A program made the translations under genes and the position numbers. A DNA stretch of 64,000 nucleotides, from contig NZ_CANMUA010000004.1 in assembly GCF_947500995.1 (NCBI RefSeq), positions 1 to 64,000 of the forward strand. Direction: 5' to 3'. The stretch comes from an uncultured Serinicoccus sp. (GTDB lineage Bacteria; Actinomycetota; Actinomycetes; Actinomycetales; Dermatophilaceae). Below the pieces are notes generated by a model. It searched no databases, was not told where the DNA came from, and saw only the letters and a list, made by a program, of their open reading frames with translations. Of this stretch, positions 1 to 8,540 are shown in pieces; the first letter of the stretch is position 1, and each line of letters opens with the position of its first letter.

Positions 1-183
<183 letters not shown>

Positions 184-278
184 ACCCAAGTTTCATCGCT
201 CTACATATGCTCGCGTCCACTGCACGGTTCCTGACCCACAACCACCCAACAGGCAAGGTTGTGACATGGTCAAACATG

Positions 279-395
279 TTACGGCGGTCATAGCGTCAGG
301 GAAACGCCCGGTCACATTCCGAACCCGGAAGCTAAGCCTGACAGCGCCGATGGTACTGCACTGGGAACGGTGTGGGAGAGTAGGACACCGCCGGA
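279..395 (+). rRNA. 5S ribosomal RNA
   Basis: About 117 nt with the ends able to pair (ACGGCGGTCATAGCG at the start, GACACCGCCGGA at the end). The universal CCGAACCCGGAAG loop lies at about 319-331, followed by the GCCGATGGTACTGC helix. It is the last gene of the rRNA operon. The ends are assigned from the terminal helix and could be off by a few bases. Confidence 0.95.
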
Positions 396-410
396 CCACC
401 ATTCACGGAA

Positions 411-437
411 GGGCCCGCCCACCAGGGCGGGCCCTTT
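411..437 (+). terminator. rRNA operon intrinsic terminator
   Basis: A perfect 10-bp inverted repeat, GGGCCCGCCC / GGGCGGGCCC (411-420 and 425-434) with an ACCA loop, is followed by TTT. It lies 15 bases after the 5S gene and separates the rRNA operon from the protein-coding run. Confidence 0.85.
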
Positions 438-511
438 CCGCATGTCCAGGGCGGGGCCGCCCGCGCGGACCTGCAAGAATGATGCCCCAGGCTGCAGACG
501 AGAGGACACCC

Positions 512-1501
512 GTGAACCAGGAACGCCCGGTCTCCGGCCCGCGCCCCGAGGGGCGCGAGCGACGGGACGACGGTCGCGGACGCCGGGGAGAGCGGCGGGG
601 TCGCGACGACGGCGCCCGCGAGCAGCAGGGCCGGGGCGGTCCACGGGGCGGGCCCGGGGCCGGACGCCCGTCGCGCGCGGACTCCGCGGACCGGTCGGAC
701 GTGCGCCGGCCGACCAGGATCCCCGAGCCCCCGCTGCCCGAGGACGCCGACGCCGGTGGGCTGGACCGCTCGCTGCGCAGCGAGCTGCGGACGCTGAGCA
801 AGGAGAACGCCGAGGGCGTGGGGGGCCACCTGGTGATGGTCGGGCGGCTGCTGGACGCCGAGGACTACGAGCTGGCCCTGGCCCACGCGGAGGCGGCCGC
901 CCGTCGCGCCGGGCGCGTCGCCGGGGTCCGGGAGACCCTGGGCGTCGTCTACTACCGCCGGGGTGAGTGGGCCAAGGCCCTGGCCGAGTTCCGCACGGCT
1001 CGCCGGCTCAGCGGGTCCCAGCACCTCCTGCCCCTCATGGCCGACGTCGAGCGCGGTCTCGGGCGCCCGGAGCGTGCTGTCGAGCTGGCGGCCTCGCCCG
1101 AGGCGGCCCGTCTCGCGGCGGCGGAGCAGGTGGAGCTGGCGATCGTCGTGACCGGCGCACGCGCCGATCTCGGGCAGCACGCCGCCGCCGTCCAGCACAT
1201 CGAGCGGCTGGCCCGGGCGAGCACGGCGCGGCAGCCGTGGGCGGCCCGCGTCCGCTACGCCTACGCGTCGGCGCTGGAGGGTGCGGGCCGGGTCGACGAG
1301 GCACAGGAGTGGTACGCCTCGGCGGCCGAGGTCGACGTCAACGGCGAGACCGACGCCGCGGAGCGGCTCGGGACCAGTGACGAGGCCTGGGTGGTGGACC
1401 TGGGCGACGACGACCCGGTCGAGGGCACGGACCGGTCCGGCGCGGGCACGGCGTCCCGCCACGCAGGTGAGGGCCGCGGACGCCCGGAGAACCGGTCGTG
1501 A
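512..1501 (+). CDS. TPR-repeat protein with disordered Arg/Gly-rich N-terminus
   Basis: 329 residues. The first 70 or so are rich in Arg, Gly and Asp and probably disordered. The rest is helical, with tetratricopeptide-like pairs such as LGVVYYRRGEWAKALAEF and YAYASALEGAGRVDEAQEWY, a fold used for protein-protein contact. No catalytic motif or membrane segment is seen. The GTG at 512 is chosen because AGAGGA precedes it at good spacing; an ATG at 482 is in frame but lies close to the rRNA terminator. The stop overlaps the next start, so it heads the 512-13032 run. The partner and role are unknown; homologous genes often precede the HAD phosphatase in actinobacteria. Confidence 0.75.
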   Translation: MNQERPVSGPRPEGRERRDDGRGRRGERRGRDDGAREQQGRGGPRGGPGAGRPSRADSADRSDVRRPTRIPEPPLPEDADAGGLDRSLRSELRTLSKENAEGVGGHLVMVGRLLDAEDYELALAHAEAAARRAGRVAGVRETLGVVYYRRGEWAKALAEFRTARRLSGSQHLLPLMADVERGLGRPERAVELAASPEAARLAAAEQVELAIVVTGARADLGQHAAAVQHIERLARASTARQPWAARVRYAYASALEGAGRVDEAQEWYASAAEVDVNGETDAAERLGTSDEAWVVDLGDDDPVEGTDRSGAGTASRHAGEGRGRPENRS

Positions 1502-2328
1502 TCTCCGGCCTCCTCTGCGACCTGGACGGCGTGGTCTACCGGGGCGACCAGGCTTGCGCGGGGGCCGTGGAAGGGTTGAGGAGCGCCCGCGACGCGGGCG
1601 TGGACGTGCTCTTCATGACGAACAACGCCTCGCGGACGCCCGAGACGGTCGCGCGCCATCTGACCGACCTGGGGGTCCGCGCCGAGGAGCACGAGATCCT
1701 CACCGCCTCGCAGGTGGCGGCGGAGGTGCTCGGGGAGGAGCACCCGCAGCTGCTGGGCTCCGCCCCGGTCCTCGCCGTGGGCGGGGAGGGCGTGGCGCGC
1801 GCGCTGCGCGACGCCGGCTTCGCGGTGATCTCCCCCGAGGAGATGGCGGCGGCCGCTGAGCAGGACGGGGCGCCGGAGGTGGGCGCGGTGGTCCAGGGCT
1901 ACGGACCCCGGCTAGGGGTCACCGACCTCACCGAGGCCGCCTACGCGGTCCGCTCCGGTGTCCCGTGGATCGCCACCAACGACGACGCGACCCTGCCCAC
2001 CGCGCGCGGCCTGGCGCCGGGCAACGGCTCGCTCGTGGCGGCCGTGGCCCACGCCACCCAGCGTCGCCCGAGGGTCGTGGGCAAGCCGCACCGCCCCGCC
2101 TACGTCGTCGGCCTACGCCGGCTCGGCCACCCGCGCGAGCAGACCCTCATGGTGGGGGACCGGCTGGAGACCGACATCGCCGGTGCCCGGGCGGCCGGGC
2201 TGCCGAGCGCCCTGGTCCTAACCGGGGTCTCCGACCGGGCCGAGGCGGAGGCGGCGCCCGACGACCAGCGTCCCGACCACGTCGCGAGCACGCTCCTGGA
2301 CCTGGCCGGTCTGTGGGGTGCCACGTGA
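1498..2328 (+). CDS. HAD-superfamily hydrolase, NagD-like (subfamily IIA)
   Basis: 276 residues. HAD motif I is CDLDGVVYRGD, giving the Asp nucleophile and the acid/base Asp two residues on. Motif II is MTNNAS, and motif IV is MVGDRLETDIAGA with the Mg-binding acids. A cap domain lies between motifs II and III, as in the NagD/4-nitrophenylphosphatase group. Such enzymes dephosphorylate small cytosolic metabolites; the substrate cannot be read from the sequence. The GTG start overlaps the TPR stop (GTGA), and the 3' end overlaps the following small gene, so translation is probably coupled. Confidence 0.85.
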   Translation: MISGLLCDLDGVVYRGDQACAGAVEGLRSARDAGVDVLFMTNNASRTPETVARHLTDLGVRAEEHEILTASQVAAEVLGEEHPQLLGSAPVLAVGGEGVARALRDAGFAVISPEEMAAAAEQDGAPEVGAVVQGYGPRLGVTDLTEAAYAVRSGVPWIATNDDATLPTARGLAPGNGSLVAAVAHATQRRPRVVGKPHRPAYVVGLRRLGHPREQTLMVGDRLETDIAGARAAGLPSALVLTGVSDRAEAEAAPDDQRPDHVASTLLDLAGLWGAT

Positions 2329-2612
2329 GCGGCGGAGCAGGCCCAGGTGCCCGGCCGCAGGAGGGGTCTGACGGGCCTACCGCCCCGACCGACCTCGCCC
2401 CGACCGACCTCCAGGCGACTGGGGCTCCGCCCGCCACGGGGGACGACGAGGTCGACGCGACCCTGCGGACCCTGCGGCGTGGACTCGACGAGGGGGACCC
2501 GGCGTCGGTGGCCGACGCCCTCGCCACGGCCCACCGGTCGCTGCAGGCCCGGCTGACGAGCCCGGATCCCGACCAGCCCGGCTCGGCAGGGGCCAGGCCG
2601 CGGCCCCGGTGA
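2325..2612 (+). CDS. small hypothetical protein
   Basis: 95 residues, not recognised. The first 40 are Gly/Pro/Thr-rich with a duplicated APTDL motif. The middle (VDATLRTLRRGLDEGDPASVADALATAHRSLQARL, in pieces) looks like one or two amphipathic helices, and the tail is Pro/Arg-rich. It is believed real because its GTG overlaps the HAD stop and its own stop overlaps the tlyA GTG, exactly filling the space. Many actinobacteria have a small poorly conserved gene here. No function is assigned. Confidence 0.55.
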   Translation: MSGGAGPGARPQEGSDGPTAPTDLAPTDLQATGAPPATGDDEVDATLRTLRRGLDEGDPASVADALATAHRSLQARLTSPDPDQPGSAGARPRPR

Positions 2613-3478
2613 GCGTCCGGCTGGACCGTGCGCTCGTCGCCAGGGGTCTGGCCTCGAGCCGCACCCAGGCACAGCTGCTGGTCCGGGACGGCCTCGTCCG
2701 GGTGGGTGGACAGACCGTCCGTCGGCCCGCGCACCCGGTCTCCGCGGACGACGACGTGCGGGTCGAGGGGTCGGGAGCCGGCACCGAGTCCGCCTGGGTG
2801 CGCCGCGGCTGGGTCGGGCGTGGGGCGGTCAAGCTCGCGCACGCGCTGGAGGCGTGGCCGGAGGTGGCCGAGCGGGTCGGCGGACGCGCGGCTCTGGACG
2901 TCGGTGCATCCACCGGCGGCTTCACCCAGGTGCTGCTCGAGCGCGGGGCGGCCCGCGTGGTGGCCCTGGACGTGGGCCACGGACAGCTCTCCCCGGTGCT
3001 GCTCGAGGACCCGCGGGTGGAGGACCGACCGGGGCTCTCGGTGAGGGACGCGACCCCCGGGCCCCTCGGGGGTCCCTTCGAGGTGGTGGTCGCCGACCTG
3101 TCCTTCATCTCGCTGTCGGTGGTGCTGGCGCACCTCGCCGGGCTCGCCGCTCCCGGTGCCGACCTCGTGCTCCTCGTCAAGCCGCAGTTCGAGGTCGGCG
3201 CGGACGCTCTCGGTCGCGGCGGGGTCGTGCGGTCCTCGGCGCAGCGCGAGCGCGTGCTCCAGGAGCTCGACGCGCAGGCCCGCGAGCACGGCCTGTCCCC
3301 GCAGGACCTGCTCCTCTCCCCGTTGCGCGGGGCCAGCGGCAACGTGGAGTACCTCTGGTGGCTGCGCCGGTGCGCCCACCCGGGCCCCTGCGGGGACGGG
3401 GGAGGCATGATGGGCTGTGCACCAGGGCGGACCGGTATGGCCGCCCTGATCAGCGCCCGAGCACAGGAGGACGGATGA
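2609..3478 (+). CDS. tlyA: TlyA-family rRNA 2'-O-methyltransferase
   Basis: 289 residues. An N-terminal S4 RNA-binding domain (RLDRALVARGLASSRTQAQ, residues about 4-60) is joined to an FtsJ-like methyltransferase with the SAM loop LDVGASTGGF. The family's K-D-K-E tetrad is visible: Lys in GAVKLAHAL, Asp in VVADLSFIS, Lys in LLVKPQFE and Glu in GNVEYL. TlyA proteins methylate ribose 2'-O positions of 16S/23S rRNA with SAM and affect capreomycin susceptibility. The C-terminal 35 residues after EYLWWLRR are Gly-rich and unusual. The GTG start overlaps the preceding stop, and nadK follows with a 4-base overlap, the usual actinobacterial order. Confidence 0.9.
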   Translation: MSVRLDRALVARGLASSRTQAQLLVRDGLVRVGGQTVRRPAHPVSADDDVRVEGSGAGTESAWVRRGWVGRGAVKLAHALEAWPEVAERVGGRAALDVGASTGGFTQVLLERGAARVVALDVGHGQLSPVLLEDPRVEDRPGLSVRDATPGPLGGPFEVVVADLSFISLSVVLAHLAGLAAPGADLVLLVKPQFEVGADALGRGGVVRSSAQRERVLQELDAQAREHGLSPQDLLLSPLRGASGNVEYLWWLRRCAHPGPCGDGGGMMGCAPGRTGMAALISARAQEDG

Positions 3479-4404
3479 GCCGGCGGATCATGCTCGTGAC
3501 CCACCCGACGCGGTCCGACGTCCCGCACCTGGCGAGCGAGTTCGCCGAGCGGCTGGGCCGGCACGGCATCGAGGTCGAGGTCGTCCCCGAGGCGGACCCC
3601 ACCCACCAGGTGGTCGGCGACAGCGAGGTGGTCGCCCTGAAGAGCCCGGTGCCGGGGCACGTCGACGCCTCGGGCTGCGAGCTGGTGGTCGTCTTCGGCG
3701 GCGACGGCACCATCCTGCGGGGGGCGGAGATCGCCCGACCGGCCGGGACGCCGCTGCTGGGGGTGAACCTCGGGCGGGTCGGTTTCCTGGCCGAGGCGGA
3801 GAAGGACGACATCGAGGTCATCGTGGCCCGCATCGTCGACCGGGACTACCACGTCGAGCGGCGGATGACGCTGGAGGTCGACGTCGTGCACGACGGCCGG
3901 GTGGTCTGCCACAACTGGGCCCTCAACGAGGCGAGCGTCGAGAAGTCCGCCCGGGAGCGGATGCTGGAGCTGGCGGTCGAGGTCGACGGACGACCGCTGT
4001 CCACCTGGGGCTGCGACGGCGTCGTCATGTCCACCCCCACGGGGTCGACCGCCTACGCGTTCTCCGGTGGCGGGCCGATCATCTGGCCCGACGTGGAGGC
4101 GCTGCTCGTCGTCCCCATCTCCGCGCACGCCCTCTTCGCACGTCCCGTGGTCCTCGGTCCGGACGCCCACCTGGCCGTCGAGGTGGTCCCCCACAGCCAC
4201 GTCACCGGCGTGATGTGGTGCGACGGGCGGCGCACCGTCGAGCTCCCGCCGGGTGCGCGCATCGAGGTGCGACGGTCCACGACGCCGGTCCTGCTGGCGC
4301 GGCTCGGGACCGGCGCCTTCACCGACCGTCTCGTCGCCAAGTTCGCCCTCCCGGTCTCCGGGTGGCGCGGTCCCGCCGGTGGTCCGCCCGAGGTCACGGC
4401 GTGA
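3475..4404 (+). CDS. nadK: NAD kinase
   Basis: 309 residues. It phosphorylates NAD to NADP with ATP or polyphosphate in the cytosol. The diagnostic GGDGT motif is in VVFGGDGTILRGAE, followed by NLGRVGFLAE, the NEASVEK segment and the TPTGSTAYAFSGGGPI loop. ATG at 3475 is preceded by ACAGGAGG, a strong ribosome binding site inside the end of tlyA. It ends overlapping recN. The tlyA-nadK-recN order is widely conserved in actinobacteria. Confidence 0.95.
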   Translation: MSRRIMLVTHPTRSDVPHLASEFAERLGRHGIEVEVVPEADPTHQVVGDSEVVALKSPVPGHVDASGCELVVVFGGDGTILRGAEIARPAGTPLLGVNLGRVGFLAEAEKDDIEVIVARIVDRDYHVERRMTLEVDVVHDGRVVCHNWALNEASVEKSARERMLELAVEVDGRPLSTWGCDGVVMSTPTGSTAYAFSGGGPIIWPDVEALLVVPISAHALFARPVVLGPDAHLAVEVVPHSHVTGVMWCDGRRTVELPPGARIEVRRSTTPVLLARLGTGAFTDRLVAKFALPVSGWRGPAGGPPEVTA

Positions 4405-6188
4405 CCCTGCGGCGCATCCGGCTCCAGCAGCTCGGGGTCATCGAGGAGGCCGAGCTCGACCTGGCCCCCGGCCTCAACGTCATCACCGGCGAGACGGGCG
4501 CCGGCAAGACGATGGTGGTCAGCGGCCTGGGGTTGCTCCTGGGCGAGCGCGCCGACGCCGGCCTGGTGCGCGCCGGGGCCTCCCGCGCCGTGGTGGAGGG
4601 TGAGGTCGACGTGCCCCGGGAGCACCCCGCCGCCCGGCGGGTGGAGGAGGCCGGGGGTGACGCCACGGACGGGCTCATCCTGGTGCGCACGGTGGCCGCC
4701 GAGGGCCGGTCCCGCGCCAGCGTCGGGGGACGCAGCGCACCCGTCTCGGTCCTGGGGGAGGTCGGCGAGCACCTCGTGGCGGTCCACGGCCAGGCGGACC
4801 AGTGGCGGCTCCGGGACACCGAGCAGCACCGCGTCCTGCTGGACGCCGCCGGCGGTTCCGACCTCGCCGCGGCCGCCGAGACGTATGCCGCGGCCTGGCA
4901 GGAGTGGCAGCAGGCCCGGGCGCGGTGGGCCGAGCTGACGAGGACGACCGCCGAGCGCTCGCTCCGCGTGTCCGCCCTGCGCACCGCCGTGGAGGAGATC
5001 GAGCGGGTCGACCCGGCGACGGGGGAGGAGTCCGACCTCCGTGCGGAGGCGGACCGCCTGACGTATGCCGAGGAGCTGCGCCAGGCGGCGCACACCGCCC
5101 ACGACGCGCTCGTCGGGGGCGACCCCGCCACCGGTGCGGCGGACGGACCGTCGGTCTCCGGCCTGCTGGGGACCGCGGTCGCGGCCCTCGGTCCGGCGGC
5201 CGAGCACGACGAGGAGCTGGCAGGGCTGCAGCGCCGGGTGCAGGACCTGCTCTACCTCGCGAGCGACCTCGGGCCGGAGCTGGCGGGCTACGCCGCCGGG
5301 GTCGACGTCGACCCGGAGCGACTGGAGTCCGTGCACGCGCGGCGCTCCGAGATCGGCGCGCTCCTGCGGCGGTATGGCTCGAGCACCGAGGAGGTGCTGG
5401 CCTTCGCCCGACGGGCGGCGCAGGAGCTGCACGACATCGACGTCTCCGACGACGACCTCGCCACCCTGGCCTCGGAGGTGGCCCGGTTGCGGGACGAGAC
5501 GGGGCGCCGCGGCGTCGAGCTCGGCGCCCTCCGACGGGCGACCGCCGAGCGGGTCGCGGCGACGGTGACCGAGGAGCTCGCCCACCTGGCCATGGGTTCG
5601 GCGACGGTCAGCATCGAGGTGGGCCACCGCCGGCCCGAGCGGCCGGCGGGGGCGGAGGGCCCGCAGGACGGCCCCGGGGAGCCGGTGGTCGAGCTGGCCG
5701 ACGGGTCCCTGGTGCGGGCCGGCCGCTCCGGCCTCGACACCGTCGAGATCCGGCTGGCCGCCAACCCCGGAGCCCCCGCACGATCCGTCACCAGAGCGGC
5801 CTCGGGAGGAGAGCTGTCCCGCGTCATGCTCGCGCTCGAGCTGGTCTGCGGCGACGGGTCGGTCCCCACCTACGTCTTCGACGAGGTCGACGCCGGCGTC
5901 GGCGGCGCGGCCGCGCTGGACCTGGGGGCGCGCCTGGCACGGTTGGCGAGCACCGCGCAGGTCGTCGTCGTCACCCACCTGGGGCAGGTCGCCGCGCACG
6001 CCGACCGCCATCTCGTCGTGCGCAAGAGCACCGACGGGCAGGTCACGAGCAGCGACGTGAGCGTCGTGGAGGGGCCCGAGCGCGAGGCGGAGCTGGCGCG
6101 CATGCTGGGCGGGGTCGCCGACTCCGACGCGGCGCTGGAGCACGCTCGGGAGCTGCTCTCCCGTCGTGCGACCATTGACGCCGGATGA
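4401..6188 (+). CDS. recN: DNA repair protein RecN
   Basis: 595 residues, the usual RecN length. It is an SMC-like ATPase acting early in double-strand break repair. Walker A GETGAGKT lies near residue 30, the ABC signature SGGELSRVMLAL and Walker B TYVFDEVDAGVGG lie near the C-terminus, and the long Ala/Glu/Arg-rich centre should form the coiled coil. GTG at 4401 overlaps the nadK stop and leaves the expected TLRRIRLQQLGVIEEAEL start strand. No LexA box was seen directly upstream, as expected for an internal operon gene. Confidence 0.95.
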   Translation: MTLRRIRLQQLGVIEEAELDLAPGLNVITGETGAGKTMVVSGLGLLLGERADAGLVRAGASRAVVEGEVDVPREHPAARRVEEAGGDATDGLILVRTVAAEGRSRASVGGRSAPVSVLGEVGEHLVAVHGQADQWRLRDTEQHRVLLDAAGGSDLAAAAETYAAAWQEWQQARARWAELTRTTAERSLRVSALRTAVEEIERVDPATGEESDLRAEADRLTYAEELRQAAHTAHDALVGGDPATGAADGPSVSGLLGTAVAALGPAAEHDEELAGLQRRVQDLLYLASDLGPELAGYAAGVDVDPERLESVHARRSEIGALLRRYGSSTEEVLAFARRAAQELHDIDVSDDDLATLASEVARLRDETGRRGVELGALRRATAERVAATVTEELAHLAMGSATVSIEVGHRRPERPAGAEGPQDGPGEPVVELADGSLVRAGRSGLDTVEIRLAANPGAPARSVTRAASGGELSRVMLALELVCGDGSVPTYVFDEVDAGVGGAAALDLGARLARLASTAQVVVVTHLGQVAAHADRHLVVRKSTDGQVTSSDVSVVEGPEREAELARMLGGVADSDAALEHARELLSRRATIDAG

Positions 6189-7363
6189 GCACGAGGCGCC
6201 GAGCGAGCACCCGCCACGCCGGTCCCGTGGTGGGCCCGGCGCGGGTCGACGCGCGCACCAAGCGGCTGACGGCGCGGCTGCAGCCCGGGGACGTCGCGGT
6301 CATCGACCACGCCGACCTCGACCAGGTCAGCGCCGCCGCCCTCGTCGCCTGCGCGCCGGTCGCGGTCGTCAACGCCGCCTCGTCCACGACCGGCGCCTAC
6401 CCCAACATGGGCCCCCAGATCCTCCTGGAGGCGGGCATACCGCTCATCGACGCCGCCGGCAGCGAGGTGATGAGCCTGCCCGAGGGGACGACCGTCACCG
6501 TCACCGGCGAGCAGGTCCGGGCCGACGGAGCCGTCGTCGCGGAGGGGGTCCGGATGACGCCGGAGCTGGTCCGCGAGCAGCAGGAGGACGCCCGAGGCAA
6601 CCTCTCCGAGCAGATCGAGGCGTTCTCGCACAACACCATGGAGTATGTCCGCGCGGAGCGCGAGCTGCTGCTGGACGGCATCGGGGTCCCCGAGCTGCGC
6701 ACCAGCTTCGCCGGGCGGTACGCCCTGGTGGTCGTGCGCGGCTACCACTACAAGGAGGACCTGCAGACCCTGCGTCCGTTCCTGCGCGAGGCCAGACCCG
6801 TCCTCATCGGCGTCGACGGCGGGGCCGACGCGCTGCTGGAGATGGGTCACACCCCGGACCTCGTCGTCGGCGACATGGACTCGGTGTCCGACGCCGCGCT
6901 GACCAGCGGCGCCGAGCTGGTCGTGCACGCCTACCGCGACGGCCGCGCCCCGGGGTTGGAACGGGTGCAGGCCCTGGGGGTCACCGACGCGGTCGTGCTG
7001 CCGGCGCCGGGGACGAGCGAGGACATCGCCATGCTGCTGGCGGACGAGCTCGGGGCCGAGCTCATCGTGGCGGTCGGCACGCACGCGACCCTGGTGGAGT
7101 TTCTCGACAAGGGCAGGCAGGGGATGGCCAGCACCTTCCTCACCCGGCTGCGGGTCGGGAGCAAGCTGGTGGACGCCAAGGGGGTGAGCCTGCTGTACCG
7201 GTCGCGGATCCCCACGGTGTCACTGGTCTGGCTGGTGCTGGCCGGGTTGCTGGCCCTGCTCGTCGCCCTGGCGGTCACCCCTGGCGGCAGGGCCCTGCTG
7301 GGCGTGCTGGCCGTACGATGGGACGACGTCTGGGCCTGGATGGAGGGGCTGTTCTCACCGTGA
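6185..7363 (+). CDS. steA: SteA-like cytokinetic ring protein
   Basis: 392 residues. The middle resembles thiamin pyrophosphokinase (GVDGGADALLEMGHTPD then VVGDMDSVSD), preceded by the family block YPNMGPQILLEAGIPLID. A single membrane segment near the C-terminus (VSLVWLVLAGLLALLVALAV) would anchor the protein. In Corynebacterium SteA works with SteB at the septum and influences cell separation. The next gene is the SteB-like protein and shares overlapping codons, as in other actinobacteria. The role here is inferred from family and neighbours; whether it binds a nucleotide is unknown. Confidence 0.85.
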   Translation: MSTRRRASTRHAGPVVGPARVDARTKRLTARLQPGDVAVIDHADLDQVSAAALVACAPVAVVNAASSTTGAYPNMGPQILLEAGIPLIDAAGSEVMSLPEGTTVTVTGEQVRADGAVVAEGVRMTPELVREQQEDARGNLSEQIEAFSHNTMEYVRAERELLLDGIGVPELRTSFAGRYALVVVRGYHYKEDLQTLRPFLREARPVLIGVDGGADALLEMGHTPDLVVGDMDSVSDAALTSGAELVVHAYRDGRAPGLERVQALGVTDAVVLPAPGTSEDIAMLLADELGAELIVAVGTHATLVEFLDKGRQGMASTFLTRLRVGSKLVDAKGVSLLYRSRIPTVSLVWLVLAGLLALLVALAVTPGGRALLGVLAVRWDDVWAWMEGLFSP

Positions 7364-8424
7364 TCGACTTCCGCTACCACCTCGTGTCGCTGGTCGCGGT
7401 CTTCATCGCCCTGGCGGTCGGGATCGTGCTGGGCGCCGGCCCGCTGCGCGAGGGCATCTCGGACACCATCGACGAGGAGGTCGGCCAGCTGCGCACCGAG
7501 CGGACCGAGCTGCGGACCGAGCTGGACGTGCGGGCGCGGCAGGCCGAGGCGAAGGACGAGGCCGTCGACCTGCTCAGCCCGCGCGGGGTGGCCGGCACCC
7601 TCAACGGCACCCGCGTGGCCCTCGTGGTGCTGCCCGGGGCCGACCGCAACCACGTGGCCCTGCTGGAGGACCGTGTCGCCGAGGCCGGCGGAGCACTGGT
7701 GCTGGAGGTCGAGGTCGACGACTCGCTGGACGCCGGGGAGGTCGACGAGGCGGTGGTCGACCGGCTCGCGAGCACCGTGGAGGTCCCGGAGGTCCGGGGT
7801 CTGGACCAGACCGGGCTGGGTGCGCTCCTCGGGGCCACCCTGGCAGGGTCGGACCCGGACGGCGACGTGGGAGCCTGGCTGGCGTCCGCCGAGCAGCTGG
7901 AGGAGGAGGGCCTGCTCGACCTGCGTTGGCAGGGGCAGGCGGCGCAGGTCACCGACCGTCGCCCCCCGGACGCCATGGTCGTCGTCGGGGGCGGGCTGCC
8001 CGAGGGGGACGACGACGCGGCACCGGAGGCCGAGACCCGGCTGAGCACCCGGCTGGACCTCGTCCGCACGCTGGCCGCCCTGGAGCAGCCGCTGGTGGTC
8101 GGGGCGGCCGGCACCGAGACTAACGCGCTGGCCGACGGCGGCGGCGAGGACGCCCTCGTCCAGGCCATCCGTGACGAGGGGGACCTCCGGGACGAGGTCT
8201 CGACCGTCGACGACCTGGAGAGCGCCAGCGGCCGGGCGGCGGCGGTGCTCGGGCTGGCCTGGGAGCTGCAGGGGGAGGCCGGGCACTACGGGCTCGGCCG
8301 CCAGGCGGAGGCACCGGTGCCGGCGCCGCCGCCGCTGCGGCTCGGCGTCATCCCGGGCACCGACGGGCAGGCTCCCGCGGGCGAGCCGGTGCCCGACGAC
8401 GCCGAGACCACGTCGGCCCCGTGA
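7360..8424 (+). CDS. steB: SteB / MctB-like membrane-anchored protein
   Basis: 354 residues. It begins with the family hallmark MIDFRYHLVSLVAVFIALAV, a membrane helix, then a charged predicted coiled coil (EEVGQLRTERTELRTELDV) and an extracytoplasmic domain. The family is often annotated as copper transporter or MctB after a mycobacterial member, but its place after steA favours the SteB role in the divisome. The last 40 residues are Pro/Ala-rich. GTG at 7360 overlaps the steA stop, and the stop overlaps the next GTG at 8421. Confidence 0.85.
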   Translation: MIDFRYHLVSLVAVFIALAVGIVLGAGPLREGISDTIDEEVGQLRTERTELRTELDVRARQAEAKDEAVDLLSPRGVAGTLNGTRVALVVLPGADRNHVALLEDRVAEAGGALVLEVEVDDSLDAGEVDEAVVDRLASTVEVPEVRGLDQTGLGALLGATLAGSDPDGDVGAWLASAEQLEEEGLLDLRWQGQAAQVTDRRPPDAMVVVGGGLPEGDDDAAPEAETRLSTRLDLVRTLAALEQPLVVGAAGTETNALADGGGEDALVQAIRDEGDLRDEVSTVDDLESASGRAAAVLGLAWELQGEAGHYGLGRQAEAPVPAPPPLRLGVIPGTDGQAPAGEPVPDDAETTSAP

Positions 8425-8540
8425 CGTCGGCCGGCCCCACCGTCGGTCCCATGACCTCGGCCGGCCCCCCTGTCGGTGCCGTGACCTCGGCCCGCCCCAC
8501 CGTCGGTGCCGGGGGTCCAGCAGGCCCGCCCGCCGGCGCC
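8421..8540 (+). repeat. in-frame 30-nt tandem repeat at the start of the MraY-like gene
   Basis: Three near-identical 30-base units start at 8421, 8451 and 8481, and a fourth decayed unit starts at 8511. They encode MTSAGPTVGP, MTSAGPPVGA, VTSARPTVGA and GGPAGPPAGA. The first three units begin with GTG, ATG and GTG, so the gene has three equivalent in-frame start codons spaced exactly ten codons apart. Confidence 0.85.

Noticed and set aside
332-1462. Long antisense frames opposite real genes (for example 376 residues here, 1284 residues opposite carB, 1045 opposite alaS)
   Set aside because: They are products of the high GC third-position bias, lack family motifs, and oppose well-identified genes.
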